DNA of 64,000 nt from UBA4582 sp047630175. Its GTDB lineage: Bacteria > Pseudomonadota > Gammaproteobacteria > Pseudomonadales > Azotimanducaceae. This document shows, piece by piece, positions 50,453 to 58,915 of this stretch. The DNA lies in the NCBI GenBank assembly GCA_047630175.1, contig JBLHVI010000007.1:38296-102295 (forward strand), in the 5' to 3' direction. Made by a program: the position numbers and the translations under genes. Numbering within the stretch: the first letter of the stretch is position 1; each line of letters opens with the position of its first letter. The notes under the pieces were generated by a model. The model worked only from the letters and a program-made list of their open reading frames with translations. It did no database searches and was not told where the DNA came from.

Positions 50453-52267
50453 TCAGGACTGGTCATCCAAAAAGCTCCGTAAATGATCGGAACGTGTCGG
50501 ATGGCGAAGCTTGCGTAACGCCTTAGCCTCTATCTGGCGAATGCGCTCGCGGGTAACGTCGAACTGCTTACCAACTTCTTCGAGCGTATGATCCGTATTC
50601 ATATCGATACCAAAACGCATCCGCAGCACCTTAGCTTCGCGGGCAGTCAGACCGGATAATATACCGCGAGTCGCTTCTCTCAAACCCTCGGCGTTAGCTG
50701 TCTCGACCGGGGAGCCGACAGAGGCCCCTTCGCCCAGATTACTATCTGAGTCTAGGAAGTCTCCCAAGCTAGAATCTTCGTCATCGCCGATAGGCGTCTC
50801 CATAGAAATGGGTTCCTTGGCGATCTTCAACACACGACGAACTTTGTCTTCAGTCATTTCCATGCGCACACCCAATTCTTCAGGCGTAGGCTCTCGACCC
50901 ATCTCCTGCAGCATTTGACGAGAAATGCGTGACAATTTGTTGATCGTTTCAATCATGTGCACAGGAATGCGGATCGTGCGCGCCTGGTCGGCGATTGAAC
51001 GGGTTATGGCCTGACGGATCCACCAGGTAGCGTAGGTAGAAAACTTGTAGCCGCGCCGATACTCAAACTTGTCAACGGCTTTCATTAACCCAATGTTGCC
51101 TTCCTGAATAAGATCAAGAAACTGTAACCCACGATTGGTGTACTTCTTAGCAATGGATATCACCAAACGCAGGTTCGCTTCGACCATGTCTTTCTTGGCT
51201 CGCCGAGCCTTGGCTTCACCAATAGACATGCGGCGGTTTATGTCCTTAATCTCAGTAATCGCAAGTCCCGTCGATTCACTCACCTGACGGATACGCTTCT
51301 GCGCCCGAACCACGTCCTCTCTAAAGTCCACGAGCCCCTTGTGACCGGCCTTGATCTGCTTGTCTACCCACGTCAAGTCACCTTCACCGCTGCTGAAATT
51401 CTCAAGGAAGACCTTACGTGGCATTTTGCCTCGACGCACGCAGGTCGTCATAATTTGACGCTCCTGCCGTCGCACTTGAAGGTGTGCAACACGGGCCATT
51501 TCCACAATTTCATCATAATGTTTCGGCACTAGCTTGAAATATTCAAAGCATTCGCCCAGCAGAACCAGTTCTTTTGCCACTTGCTTGCTGTCCCTACCGT
51601 CTTTCTTTATAGCGCGTTCGGTCTTTTTCCACTGCTTACGCAATGCCTCAAACCGCTCAGCGGCTTTCAGGGGATCCGGGCCCTTGTTTTCTTCCTCTTC
51701 GTCGTCTTTCACTTCACCCGGTACAACCTGCGCTGCAGGTTTGACAAATTCCGTTGGATCAAGAAAACCCACTAGCATATCTGCCAGCTTGCCTTCCTCG
51801 GTTTGAGATTGATCGTAGGCTGCAAGGATTCTGTCTACCGTCCCAGGGAAACCGGCCAATGCATGCAGCACATCACGAATGCCTTCCTCAATGCGCTTGG
51901 CGATAACAATCTCGCCTTCACGGGTCAGCAATTCAACCGTCCCCATCTCGCGCATGTACATGCGTACCGGATCGGTGGTTCTACCTGCTTCGTTTTCAAC
52001 AGCTACCAGCACTGCTGCTGCTTCTTCAGCTGCCAGTTCATCCGTTGAATCGCCTTCTGACATCAGATCATCTTTCTCGGGTGCCGTTTCATGCACGGCA
52101 ATACCCATATCATTGATCATGCTGATAATATCTTCTATTTGCTCGGGGTCAGATATATCGTCAGGGAGATGGTCGTTTACGTCAGAATAGGTTAAGTAAC
52201 CCTGCTCGCGACCGCGACTGATCAGGTCTTTGAGCCGAGACTGCTGTTGCTGAAGTCCACTAGTCAT
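50453..52267 (-). CDS. rpoD: RNA polymerase sigma-70 (housekeeping)
   Basis: Primary sigma factor. 604 aa. Region 1.1 at the N-terminus (SRLKDLISRGREQGYLTYSDVNDHLPDD), region 1.2 DPVRMYMREMGTVELLTREGEI, the acidic non-conserved insertion (~185-200, KDDEEEENKGPD), region 2 (YKFSTYATWWIRQAITRSIADQ), region 3 and region 4.2 (HTLEEVGKQFDVTRERIRQIE). Last gene of rpsU-yqeY-dnaG-rpoD, the macromolecular-synthesis operon. Confidence 0.98.
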   Translation of the reverse strand: MTSGLQQQQSRLKDLISRGREQGYLTYSDVNDHLPDDISDPEQIEDIISMINDMGIAVHETAPEKDDLMSEGDSTDELAAEEAAAVLVAVENEAGRTTDPVRMYMREMGTVELLTREGEIVIAKRIEEGIRDVLHALAGFPGTVDRILAAYDQSQTEEGKLADMLVGFLDPTEFVKPAAQVVPGEVKDDEEEENKGPDPLKAAERFEALRKQWKKTERAIKKDGRDSKQVAKELVLLGECFEYFKLVPKHYDEIVEMARVAHLQVRRQERQIMTTCVRRGKMPRKVFLENFSSGEGDLTWVDKQIKAGHKGLVDFREDVVRAQKRIRQVSESTGLAITEIKDINRRMSIGEAKARRAKKDMVEANLRLVISIAKKYTNRGLQFLDLIQEGNIGLMKAVDKFEYRRGYKFSTYATWWIRQAITRSIADQARTIRIPVHMIETINKLSRISRQMLQEMGREPTPEELGVRMEMTEDKVRRVLKIAKEPISMETPIGDDEDSSLGDFLDSDSNLGEGASVGSPVETANAEGLREATRGILSGLTAREAKVLRMRFGIDMNTDHTLEEVGKQFDVTRERIRQIEAKALRKLRHPTRSDHLRSFLDDQS

Positions 52268-52455
52268 ATGCCGCCTGCGATGTCAGATTCGAAAAATCGG
52301 GGCCGACGAGTATACCCAGTGGCTAATAATCATGCCACATCAAGTTGCCATGGAATGCATCATGTTAGCGCCAAGAATGCGATATGTTGAGGCATATAGT
52401 ATTTTATGCACCAATATGCTGCAATATTCTACTATCTTGCGGCTAGCAAGGCGGC

Positions 52456-54261
52456 CTAGCGTTGTGGACCGATCTTCACCAGCTTACGCAGCATATCGCG
52501 CTCAGCTGGCGACATCTCCTCAAATGGTTTACCCAGAAGATCTGCCCGCAACCGTTGCTCGGACTGGATTTCCACCAGCCGCAGCAATGTATTGATGACG
52601 CCGCTAAACTCATCGGGCAACTCGCTCACATCGAGCAGTTGCTCTTGCTCGATCAATTCTCGCAGCAGGTCGAACTCTGGCTTATCTTGCCAGCTAGCGA
52701 GTAGCATGACGGGTGAATTCACCTCCCCCGCCACGATAAAATGTAGTATCGCCAGCAATAATTCACATTCAGATGCCGTCTCTAGCCTGCTATAGGCGGA
52801 CTCATCGAATTGTTGCGCCAACTCCGGCTGCCGTAACAACATCGCCACTGCAGATTCCACCAGACGCACAAATTCAGACTTTTGGCGTCGAGGCGCCGAC
52901 GACGCAGCCCTTGACGGCGCTGCCGACTGCGCAATCGCTCCGGGGGCTCGCGCAGGGCCTTTAGGCGGCGCAGCGGCCGACGCCGCGATTAGCTTGTCTA
53001 CGGCAAGCCCCGTTACGGTCGATAACTGCCCTATCATGAGTTGTTTAAAGACCCCTTCCGGGATCTCCTGAATCATGGGCATGGCCAGATTGCTAAACTC
53101 CGCCTTGCCATCCATGGACGTCATGTCGATGTCCATTTGAAGCTTTTTAAAGAAGAATTCAGACAGGGCCTGAGCCCCCTCCAAGCGCAACTCAAACTTC
53201 TCTTTACCTTCCTCGCGTACAAGTGAATCGGGGTCTTCACCGTCAGGCAGAAACAGGAATCTGGCGCTACGGCCGTCGCGCATCAGCGGCAGCGTTACCG
53301 TCAGCGCTTTCCAAGCTGCGTTACGGCCGGCTTTATCGCCGTCAAAACAAAAAACTAGCCGCGACACTAGGCGATACATACGCTCTAGATGCTCGCTACT
53401 CGTTGCCGTACCTAAGGTCGCCACCGCATAGTTGATCTCAAACTGGGCCAACGCCACCACATCCATGTAGCCTTCAACCACCAGCAGCTGAGTCAGCTTT
53501 TTAGTGCGTTTACGTGCTTCATAAAGCCCATAAAGCTCCCTGCCTTTATGAAATACTGGCGTTTCTGGCGAGTTTAGGTATTTAGGCTGGCCGTCACCAA
53601 GCATCCGGCCGCCAAAGGCAATGACTCGACCGCGGATATCGCGAATGGGAAACATAATGCGGTCGCGAAATCGGTCGTAGGTTTTGTCTTCATCCTCGTT
53701 GCGAATGACCATGCCGGACTCGATTAGCAGATCATGTTCAAGATTCGTCTTAGCCTGATCGCGGTATAGATTATCCCAACCAGGTGGTGCATAGCCTAGG
53801 CCAAAATCTCGGGCGATGGCCCCAGACAACCCACGACCCTTGAGATAATCAATTGCCTGAGGCTTTTGAACGTGCTCTTTAAGCTGACGCTGGAAAAACT
53901 CTGCTGCTTGATCGAGGATCTGATAGATCGACTTGCGGTGCTCGCTACGCTCAGGCGTCTCTCTTGATGCGGTTTGAGGCACCGTAAGACCAGACATACC
54001 GGCCAGCAGCTCAACCGCCGCAACAAAGTCTAGGCGGTCATATTCCATGATAAACTTGAGGGCACTGCCGGACGCCTGACAACCGAAACAGTAATAAAAC
54101 TGCTTGTCTTGACTCACACTGAATGAGGGGGACTTTTCTTGGTGAAAAGGGCAGAGGCCTGAGAAATTCTGACCCGTTTTCTTCAACACTACGCGCGGTT
54201 GTATCACCTCGACAATGTCAGTCCGAGCGAGCAACTCATCAATAAATTCCTGAGCGATCAC
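52456..54261 (-). CDS. dnaG: DNA primase
   Basis: Makes RNA primers for replication with DnaB. 601 aa. Zinc-binding domain CPFHQEKSPSFSV...CFGCQ (~37-66, CHC2 type), the RNA-polymerase domain with FRDRIMFPIRDIRGRVIAFGGR, the TOPRIM acidic residues in VVEGYMDVVAL and FCFDGDKAGRNAA, and a C-terminal DnaB-interaction domain after an Ala/Pro-rich linker (~440-465). 188 bp before rpoD may contain an internal promoter. Confidence 0.98.
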   Translation of the reverse strand: MIAQEFIDELLARTDIVEVIQPRVVLKKTGQNFSGLCPFHQEKSPSFSVSQDKQFYYCFGCQASGSALKFIMEYDRLDFVAAVELLAGMSGLTVPQTASRETPERSEHRKSIYQILDQAAEFFQRQLKEHVQKPQAIDYLKGRGLSGAIARDFGLGYAPPGWDNLYRDQAKTNLEHDLLIESGMVIRNEDEDKTYDRFRDRIMFPIRDIRGRVIAFGGRMLGDGQPKYLNSPETPVFHKGRELYGLYEARKRTKKLTQLLVVEGYMDVVALAQFEINYAVATLGTATSSEHLERMYRLVSRLVFCFDGDKAGRNAAWKALTVTLPLMRDGRSARFLFLPDGEDPDSLVREEGKEKFELRLEGAQALSEFFFKKLQMDIDMTSMDGKAEFSNLAMPMIQEIPEGVFKQLMIGQLSTVTGLAVDKLIAASAAAPPKGPARAPGAIAQSAAPSRAASSAPRRQKSEFVRLVESAVAMLLRQPELAQQFDESAYSRLETASECELLLAILHFIVAGEVNSPVMLLASWQDKPEFDLLRELIEQEQLLDVSELPDEFSGVINTLLRLVEIQSEQRLRADLLGKPFEEMSPAERDMLRKLVKIGPQR

Positions 54262-54348
54262 TACGCGACGAGGTCCAAGGGTTGTATAGGGAGCATTACA
54301 GTAGCAGGAAGTCGCTGACTGCGCACTTGAGAATTATAGGCGGTACAC

Positions 54349-54801
54349 TCAGAGGAGCTGTTTTTTGACTAACGCACTTACCTTACCCATGTCTGCCCGC
54401 CCCTGCATCTGGGGCCGCAGTATAGCCATCACCTGACCCATCGCCTGCATGGAGTCGGCACCTGAAGATTGGATCGCAGCACTCACCAACGATTCAATTT
54501 CACTATCGGCTAACGCCTCAGGCAAGAACTCTTTGATGAGGGCGATCTCAAATGCTTCTTGGGCGGCAAGATCATCACGCTCGGCATTTTGATATTGAGT
54601 TAAAGAATCGTGACGTTGTTTGAGCATCTTGTCGAGGATAGCGAGTACTCGCTCATCGTCCAGCTCAATCCGCTCATCAATTTCTATCCGCTTTATCTCC
54701 GCCATGATCAAACGTAGCGCACCCAATCGCTGTTTTTCTCTGGCGCGCATGGCGTCTTTAACGGCCGTGTCTACGCGCTGTTTGATTTCTGAGGTTGGCA
54801 T
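54349..54801 (-). CDS. YqeY-like GatB-tail domain protein
   Basis: 150 aa. Matches the stand-alone YqeY family, homologous to the C-terminal tail of GatB: SEIKQRVDTAVKDAMRAREKQRLGALRLIMAEIKRIE, KQRHDSLTQYQNAERDDLAAQE and MGQVMAILRPQMQGRADMGKVSALVK. A tRNA-binding role is inferred from the GatB likeness; no function is proved. The place between rpsU and dnaG is also found in Pseudomonas. Confidence 0.92.
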   Translation of the reverse strand: MPTSEIKQRVDTAVKDAMRAREKQRLGALRLIMAEIKRIEIDERIELDDERVLAILDKMLKQRHDSLTQYQNAERDDLAAQEAFEIALIKEFLPEALADSEIESLVSAAIQSSGADSMQAMGQVMAILRPQMQGRADMGKVSALVKKQLL

Positions 54802-55079
54802 ATCAATGATCTCGGCAATGACCTACAAAATACTGATGGGTAAGACGCTATAGAATACATGTCGAGTCGCCGACTGCTACCAATGACAATTGGCAATTAT
54901 CAAGACTAGCAAGGCGGGCACGTCTGGGCGCCTGCCGGGAAGAACACTTAATGGGCATAGCTCGGAGGTGCATGGCGGGGTGGAGGCCTATTGATGCCCG
55001 ACACAATTAAACCGGCCTTTCTATCGCCAAGGTGACAATTATCAGGACCGCGTTTAAATCAGGTTCCCGCCAGAGAAAC

Positions 55080-55295
55080 CTAGTAGAGACGTTCCATTCT
55101 TCTTGATTCACGCTGCACTTTCTTAGCGTGGCGCTTTACTGCCGCGGCAGCTTTGCGCTTGCGCACAGCTGTTGGCTTTTCATAAAATTCGCGACGTCTT
55201 ACTTCAGCCAAAACACCGGCTTTTTCGCATGATCGCTTGAAACGACGCAGCGCGACATCAAATGGTTCGTTTTCTTTTACTTTAACGTTTGGCAT
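55080..55295 (-). CDS. rpsU: 30S ribosomal protein S21
   Basis: 71 aa, normal. MPNVKVKENEPFDVALRRFKR start, KREFYEKPTAVRKRKAAAAVKRHAKK basic helix. Needed for mRNA binding near the 16S 3' end. First gene of the rpsU-yqeY-dnaG-rpoD operon, divergent from tsaD. The 278-bp gap to yqeY contains a near direct repeat (CAATTATCAAGAC at 54894, CAATTATCAGGAC at 55036) of unknown meaning. Confidence 0.98.
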   Translation of the reverse strand: MPNVKVKENEPFDVALRRFKRSCEKAGVLAEVRRREFYEKPTAVRKRKAAAAVKRHAKKVQRESRRMERLY

Positions 55296-55538
55296 GCAGA
55301 AACTTTCACTCCTCTTCGCAGGGTGCGCATTCTATCCGCAACATTAGCCAAAAGCAAAACACAAAACAGGTATTACAGGTATTTAGCTAATCTTTCATGA
55401 CGCAGCTACGCCGTACTAACCGCTACCGTCAGCCTAATATCACCAGCGCACGGTGGCTGGTAATCTGTATATTTGCCATGATTTTCGGGCCGGAAGTCAG
55501 TAACATACGCATCCCGCTGATGACTGTGACAACCTTTT

Positions 55539-56561
55539 ATGCGTGTTCTTGGTATCGAAACCTCCTGCGATGAGACCGGTGTAGCTGTCTACGATGATTC
55601 GCGCGGGTTACTCGCTGATTTATTGTACAGTCAGGTCGACTTACACGCTGAATACGGTGGCGTTGTCCCTGAACTCGCCTCCCGGGACCATATTCGTAAA
55701 ACTTTACCGATGATCCATGAGGCCATGACCCAGAGTCATTCAAAGCCCGACGATATTGACGGCATTGCTTATACCGCTGGCCCAGGATTAGTCGGCGCTC
55801 TTATGGTGGGTGCCAGCATCGCGAAGTCATTAGCTTTTGCATGGCAAGTGCCCGCAATTGGCATCCACCATATGGAAGGTCATTTGCTGGCACCTATGTT
55901 AGACACAGGATTAACGGCTGAACGCCCAGAGTACCCATTTCTAGCCTTACTGATCTCCGGCGGCCACACACAGCTAATGAGTTGCCAGAGCCTTGGGCAA
56001 TACCAACTCCTTGGTGAATCTCTCGACGATGCAGCGGGAGAAGCGTTTGACAAGGTGGCCAAGATGCTTGGCTTACCTTATCCCGGCGGGCCTGCGATCG
56101 AGCGACTTGCACACCAAGGTACTCCCAAGCGCTTTCGATTCCCCCGCCCCATGACTGACCGGCCGGGCCTCGATTTCAGCTTCAGCGGACTCAAGACCTT
56201 TACCATGAATACGCTCAAAGCTCTGCCAAACCCTACGGCTCAGGATAAAGCAGATGTTGCGTTGGCATTTCAGACTGCGGTGGCCGACACCTTGCGTATC
56301 AAATGTAAACGCGCCGCTGAACAAACGGGCCTAAAACAAATGATTATTGCGGGGGGAGTCAGCGCCAATCAAGCCCTGCGTGCTGCTTTGCAGTCTGTCA
56401 CGCAAAGCACTGGCTGTAAGATTTACTACCCCGCATTAAAGTTGTGTACTGATAATGGGGCGATGATCGCCTACGCGGGCATGCAACATCTTAATAAAGG
56501 TCATTCGGAGCCGCTCGATATTATCGTTCGACCCCGCTGGCCCATGACAGAGATGAGCTAA
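55539..56561 (+). CDS. tsaD: TsaD, tRNA N6-threonylcarbamoyladenosine transferase
   Basis: Transfers the threonylcarbamoyl group to A37 of ANN-decoding tRNAs, with TsaB and TsaE. 340 aa. Family blocks: VLGIETSCDETGVAVYD, metal ligands in GIHHMEGHLLAPM, LLISGGHTQL, DDAAGEAFDKVAKMLGL and the C-terminal CTDNGAMIAYAG. Divergent from rpsU, as in E. coli and Pseudomonas. In Pseudomonas plsY lies between tsaD and folB; it is absent here. Confidence 0.98.
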   Translation: MRVLGIETSCDETGVAVYDDSRGLLADLLYSQVDLHAEYGGVVPELASRDHIRKTLPMIHEAMTQSHSKPDDIDGIAYTAGPGLVGALMVGASIAKSLAFAWQVPAIGIHHMEGHLLAPMLDTGLTAERPEYPFLALLISGGHTQLMSCQSLGQYQLLGESLDDAAGEAFDKVAKMLGLPYPGGPAIERLAHQGTPKRFRFPRPMTDRPGLDFSFSGLKTFTMNTLKALPNPTAQDKADVALAFQTAVADTLRIKCKRAAEQTGLKQMIIAGGVSANQALRAALQSVTQSTGCKIYYPALKLCTDNGAMIAYAGMQHLNKGHSEPLDIIVRPRWPMTEMS

Positions 56562-56565
56562 ATTA

Positions 56566-56946
56566 ATGAATACTGTTTATATCAGCGGGTTACGAATCAG
56601 CACGGTTATCGGCGTGTATGACTGGGAACGTAATATCCAGCAAATCGTCGTGGTCGACCTACAGATGAGCGCCGACAACCAGCGCGCAGCTGACGAAGAC
56701 AACTTAAACTACACCTTAGATTACGGTGCTATTGCCGCAGCTGTTACTGCGTTCGTTGAGGCCAGCAGTTACCAATTACTAGAGTCTCTGGCAGAAGCAA
56801 TTGCAGAGCGCGTTATGGCTGATTTCAATGTTCAACAATTAACATTAAAACTTGGTAAACCAGGCGCGGTGAAGAATGCAGACGACGTAGGGGTGATCAT
56901 CCATCGAACGAACGCTTCATCGACCTTTCAGTCAGGAGACGATTGA
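56566..56946 (+). CDS. folB: Dihydroneopterin aldolase
   Basis: Converts 7,8-dihydroneopterin to 6-hydroxymethyl-dihydropterin in folate synthesis. 126 aa. VYISGLRISTVIGVYDWERN, NYTLDYGAIAAAV, LLESLAEAIAERVM and the KLGKPGAVKNADDVGVII end match the family. 4 nt after tsaD; its stop shares one base with the folK ATG. Confidence 0.95.
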   Translation: MNTVYISGLRISTVIGVYDWERNIQQIVVVDLQMSADNQRAADEDNLNYTLDYGAIAAAVTAFVEASSYQLLESLAEAIAERVMADFNVQQLTLKLGKPGAVKNADDVGVIIHRTNASSTFQSGDD

Positions 56947-57515
56947 TGGCAGGCCACTTGGTCTATCTGGGTCTTGGTAGCAATATTCAACCGGCACATT
57001 TTGTCGACCAGGGCCTCACTGAACTTACCCATCAATTTGGGCAACTGGATATCTCACAAGTCTATCAAGGCGCCGCTATCGGCTTCGAAGGACCTGCGTT
57101 TTACAATCTCGTTGTAGGTCTAACGACGGAATTGACGCTCATTCAACTCGCCAGACTATTGCGCGATATTGAGTATCGACATGGACGCCCGATGGATTGC
57201 AGTAAGTTCTCATCGAGATCTCTCGATATAGACATTCTCACGTACGATGATTGCGTCACGGGCAAAGGAAATATTGAACTCCCGAGAGCAGAAATCACAC
57301 AGCGCGCATTTGTACTGCGTCCATTCGCTGAAATCGCGCCTAACTTATGCATCCCTCGCCAGACAATGAGTCTAGCGCAGCTGTGGCAACAATTTGACCG
57401 GACGAGCGAGCCGCTGCAAACAGTCTCCTTCCGATGGCAAGGGTCCGATCTACCGCAGCAGAGGTTTAATGAAATAAAACGCACAGCTGCTAATCGCCAT
57501 CGTGATGCGCAGTAG
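56946..57515 (+). CDS. folK: HPPK, 6-hydroxymethyl-dihydropterin pyrophosphokinase
   Basis: Next folate step, pyrophosphorylating the folB product. 189 aa from the ATG at 56946, which overlaps the folB stop (TGATG); a TTG at 56943 is also in frame. VYLGLGSNIQPAHF, GPAFYNLVVGLTTE, LRDIEYRHGRP, SRSLDIDILTYDD (metal-binding Asps) and ITQRAFVLRPFAEIAP are present. Confidence 0.94.
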   Translation: MAGHLVYLGLGSNIQPAHFVDQGLTELTHQFGQLDISQVYQGAAIGFEGPAFYNLVVGLTTELTLIQLARLLRDIEYRHGRPMDCSKFSSRSLDIDILTYDDCVTGKGNIELPRAEITQRAFVLRPFAEIAPNLCIPRQTMSLAQLWQQFDRTSEPLQTVSFRWQGSDLPQQRFNEIKRTAANRHRDAQ

Positions 57516-57520
57516 TGATA

Positions 57521-57534
57521 AATATCATGATATT
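57521..57534. promoter_or_regulatory. Perfect 14-bp palindrome behind folK
   Basis: AATATCATGATATT is a perfect dyad, 6 nt after the folK stop and ~225 nt before the RND adaptor. A further CATGAT lies ~14 nt downstream. Candidate operator for a regulator of the efflux genes, or a chance AT-rich palindrome. The 243-bp gap holds no gene. Confidence 0.4.
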
Positions 57535-57732
57535 CGTTTGAAACTCATGATTTACAGTGGGTGCAGGTATTAATCATTATTTCGCCGTTGATCTTTGATA
57601 TTGTTGAGGCGTACTAAGCGAATTTTTTCTCACCACGGAAACAGGTATTAGCATCAGAGTCGTACAAGGTAGAGCACTATAGTTGAGATTCTAGGGGCTA
57701 CGTAGTCACTGCCTGTTGCCTGAAAGTTTAGT

Positions 57733-57748
57733 TGTGATCAAGACCACA
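57733..57748 (+). promoter_or_regulatory. CRP/Vfr-like site overlapping the leader of the RND adaptor gene
   Basis: TGTGATCAAGACCACA matches the CRP core TGTGA-N6-TCACA at 9 of 10 positions. It ends 10 nt before the TTG start and touches the AGGA ribosome-binding site, a place more suited to repression, or to chance, than activation. No crp gene is in the window. Confidence 0.35.
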
Positions 57749-57758
57749 GGAATTCGGT

Positions 57759-58859
57759 TTGAAATTTATAAAACAGCACCCAATTGTTATTATCGGCATA
57801 CTGGCAATGACTGGCCTAATTGTCGTGACTGCCAATACTTGGCTTAGTAACCAGCAACTCAATACGCGCAGCCGCACGATTGGCGGGGCAACGTTGGTCG
57901 AAACCGTAGCTGCATTCAAAACTGAGCTAATAGAAGAGCTAGAAGCTATCGGTACTGCTCAAGCTAACGAGTCTGTCATGCTAACGTCAAAGGTAACTGA
58001 TACCGTCCGTAAGATTAACTTTGATGATGGCGACTTGGTAGATCAGGGCGATATTCTTGTCGAACTCACCAATTCTGAAGAAACCGCCCAACTAGCAGAA
58101 GCGCAAGCCACGTTCGATGAAGCAAGCCGACAGTACAACCGACTGAAAAATCTCATCAACCAGAGGCTGGCATCAGAAACTCAACTCGATACCGAAAAAG
58201 TTCGGATGCAAACCGCACAAGCTAGACTCGAGGGCATTGTCGCTCGACTCAATGATCGCCTCATTCGCGCTCCGTTTAGCGGCACGCTGGGATTTCGCAA
58301 TATCAGCGCTGGTAGCCTGGTAACGCCTTCGACTACGGTCACCACGCTTGACGATATCAGCGTCATTAAACTAGATTTCTCGATTCCCGAGAACTTTCTC
58401 GCGGCATTACGTCCGGGCCAGAAAATTTTCGCCAGCAGCGCAGCCTACCCATCGACATCATTCTCAGGCGTTGTGACGACGATCAACTCTCGTGTTAACC
58501 CAGTGACTCGTGCAGTGACCGTCAGAGCCCTGCTCAAGAATGAAACAAAATTACTTCGGCCCGGCATGCTACTGACAGTCAAGCTAGAACTGAGCCGCGG
58601 CGATGCGCTGGTAATTCCAGAGCAAGCTGTTGTACCGATTCAGGATCGCCAATATGCTTACACGATCGATGACAAAGGTCTTGCAAAGCGTGTCGAAATT
58701 ACAATCGGGCGCCGGCGTCCGGGCATCGTTGAAATACTCAGCGGTGTCTCACAAGGCGACACAATCATTACGACCGGTGTCATTAAAATAAATACTGGCA
58801 GTAAAGTAATCGACAAGAACGCGACATCTAGCACTGCAACTGACACTAAAGACACCTAG
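57759..58859 (+). CDS. RND efflux periplasmic adaptor
   Basis: Membrane-fusion protein joining an RND pump to an outer-membrane channel. 366 aa. N-terminal membrane anchor (~7-27, no lipobox Cys). Order of parts: beta-barrel strand, lipoyl half (VRKINFDDGDLVDQGDILVEL), a short hairpin of helices (~105-165), second lipoyl half (RLIRAPFSGTLGFRNISAGSLVTP), beta barrel and membrane-proximal domain (LVIPEQAVVPIQDRQYAYTID). TTG start with AGGA 8 nt upstream. The pump gene follows after 56 nt; no TolC-like gene is linked. Confidence 0.92.
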   Translation: MKFIKQHPIVIIGILAMTGLIVVTANTWLSNQQLNTRSRTIGGATLVETVAAFKTELIEELEAIGTAQANESVMLTSKVTDTVRKINFDDGDLVDQGDILVELTNSEETAQLAEAQATFDEASRQYNRLKNLINQRLASETQLDTEKVRMQTAQARLEGIVARLNDRLIRAPFSGTLGFRNISAGSLVTPSTTVTTLDDISVIKLDFSIPENFLAALRPGQKIFASSAAYPSTSFSGVVTTINSRVNPVTRAVTVRALLKNETKLLRPGMLLTVKLELSRGDALVIPEQAVVPIQDRQYAYTIDDKGLAKRVEITIGRRRPGIVEILSGVSQGDTIITTGVIKINTGSKVIDKNATSSTATDTKDT

Positions 58860-58915
58860 CATAGCGAACCATTTCACCGCAGGGTCACGCTCAAAGCGGA
58901 ATTCAGGAGAAACCA

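Noticed and set aside
54349..54801. yqeY between rpsU and dnaG as an unusual insertion
   Set aside because: The same order is known in Pseudomonas, so it is conserved synteny.
55035..55048. Near direct repeats CAATTATCA(A/G)GAC between rpsU and yqeY as an attachment site
   Set aside because: Only 13 nt, 142 nt apart, nothing mobile between them.
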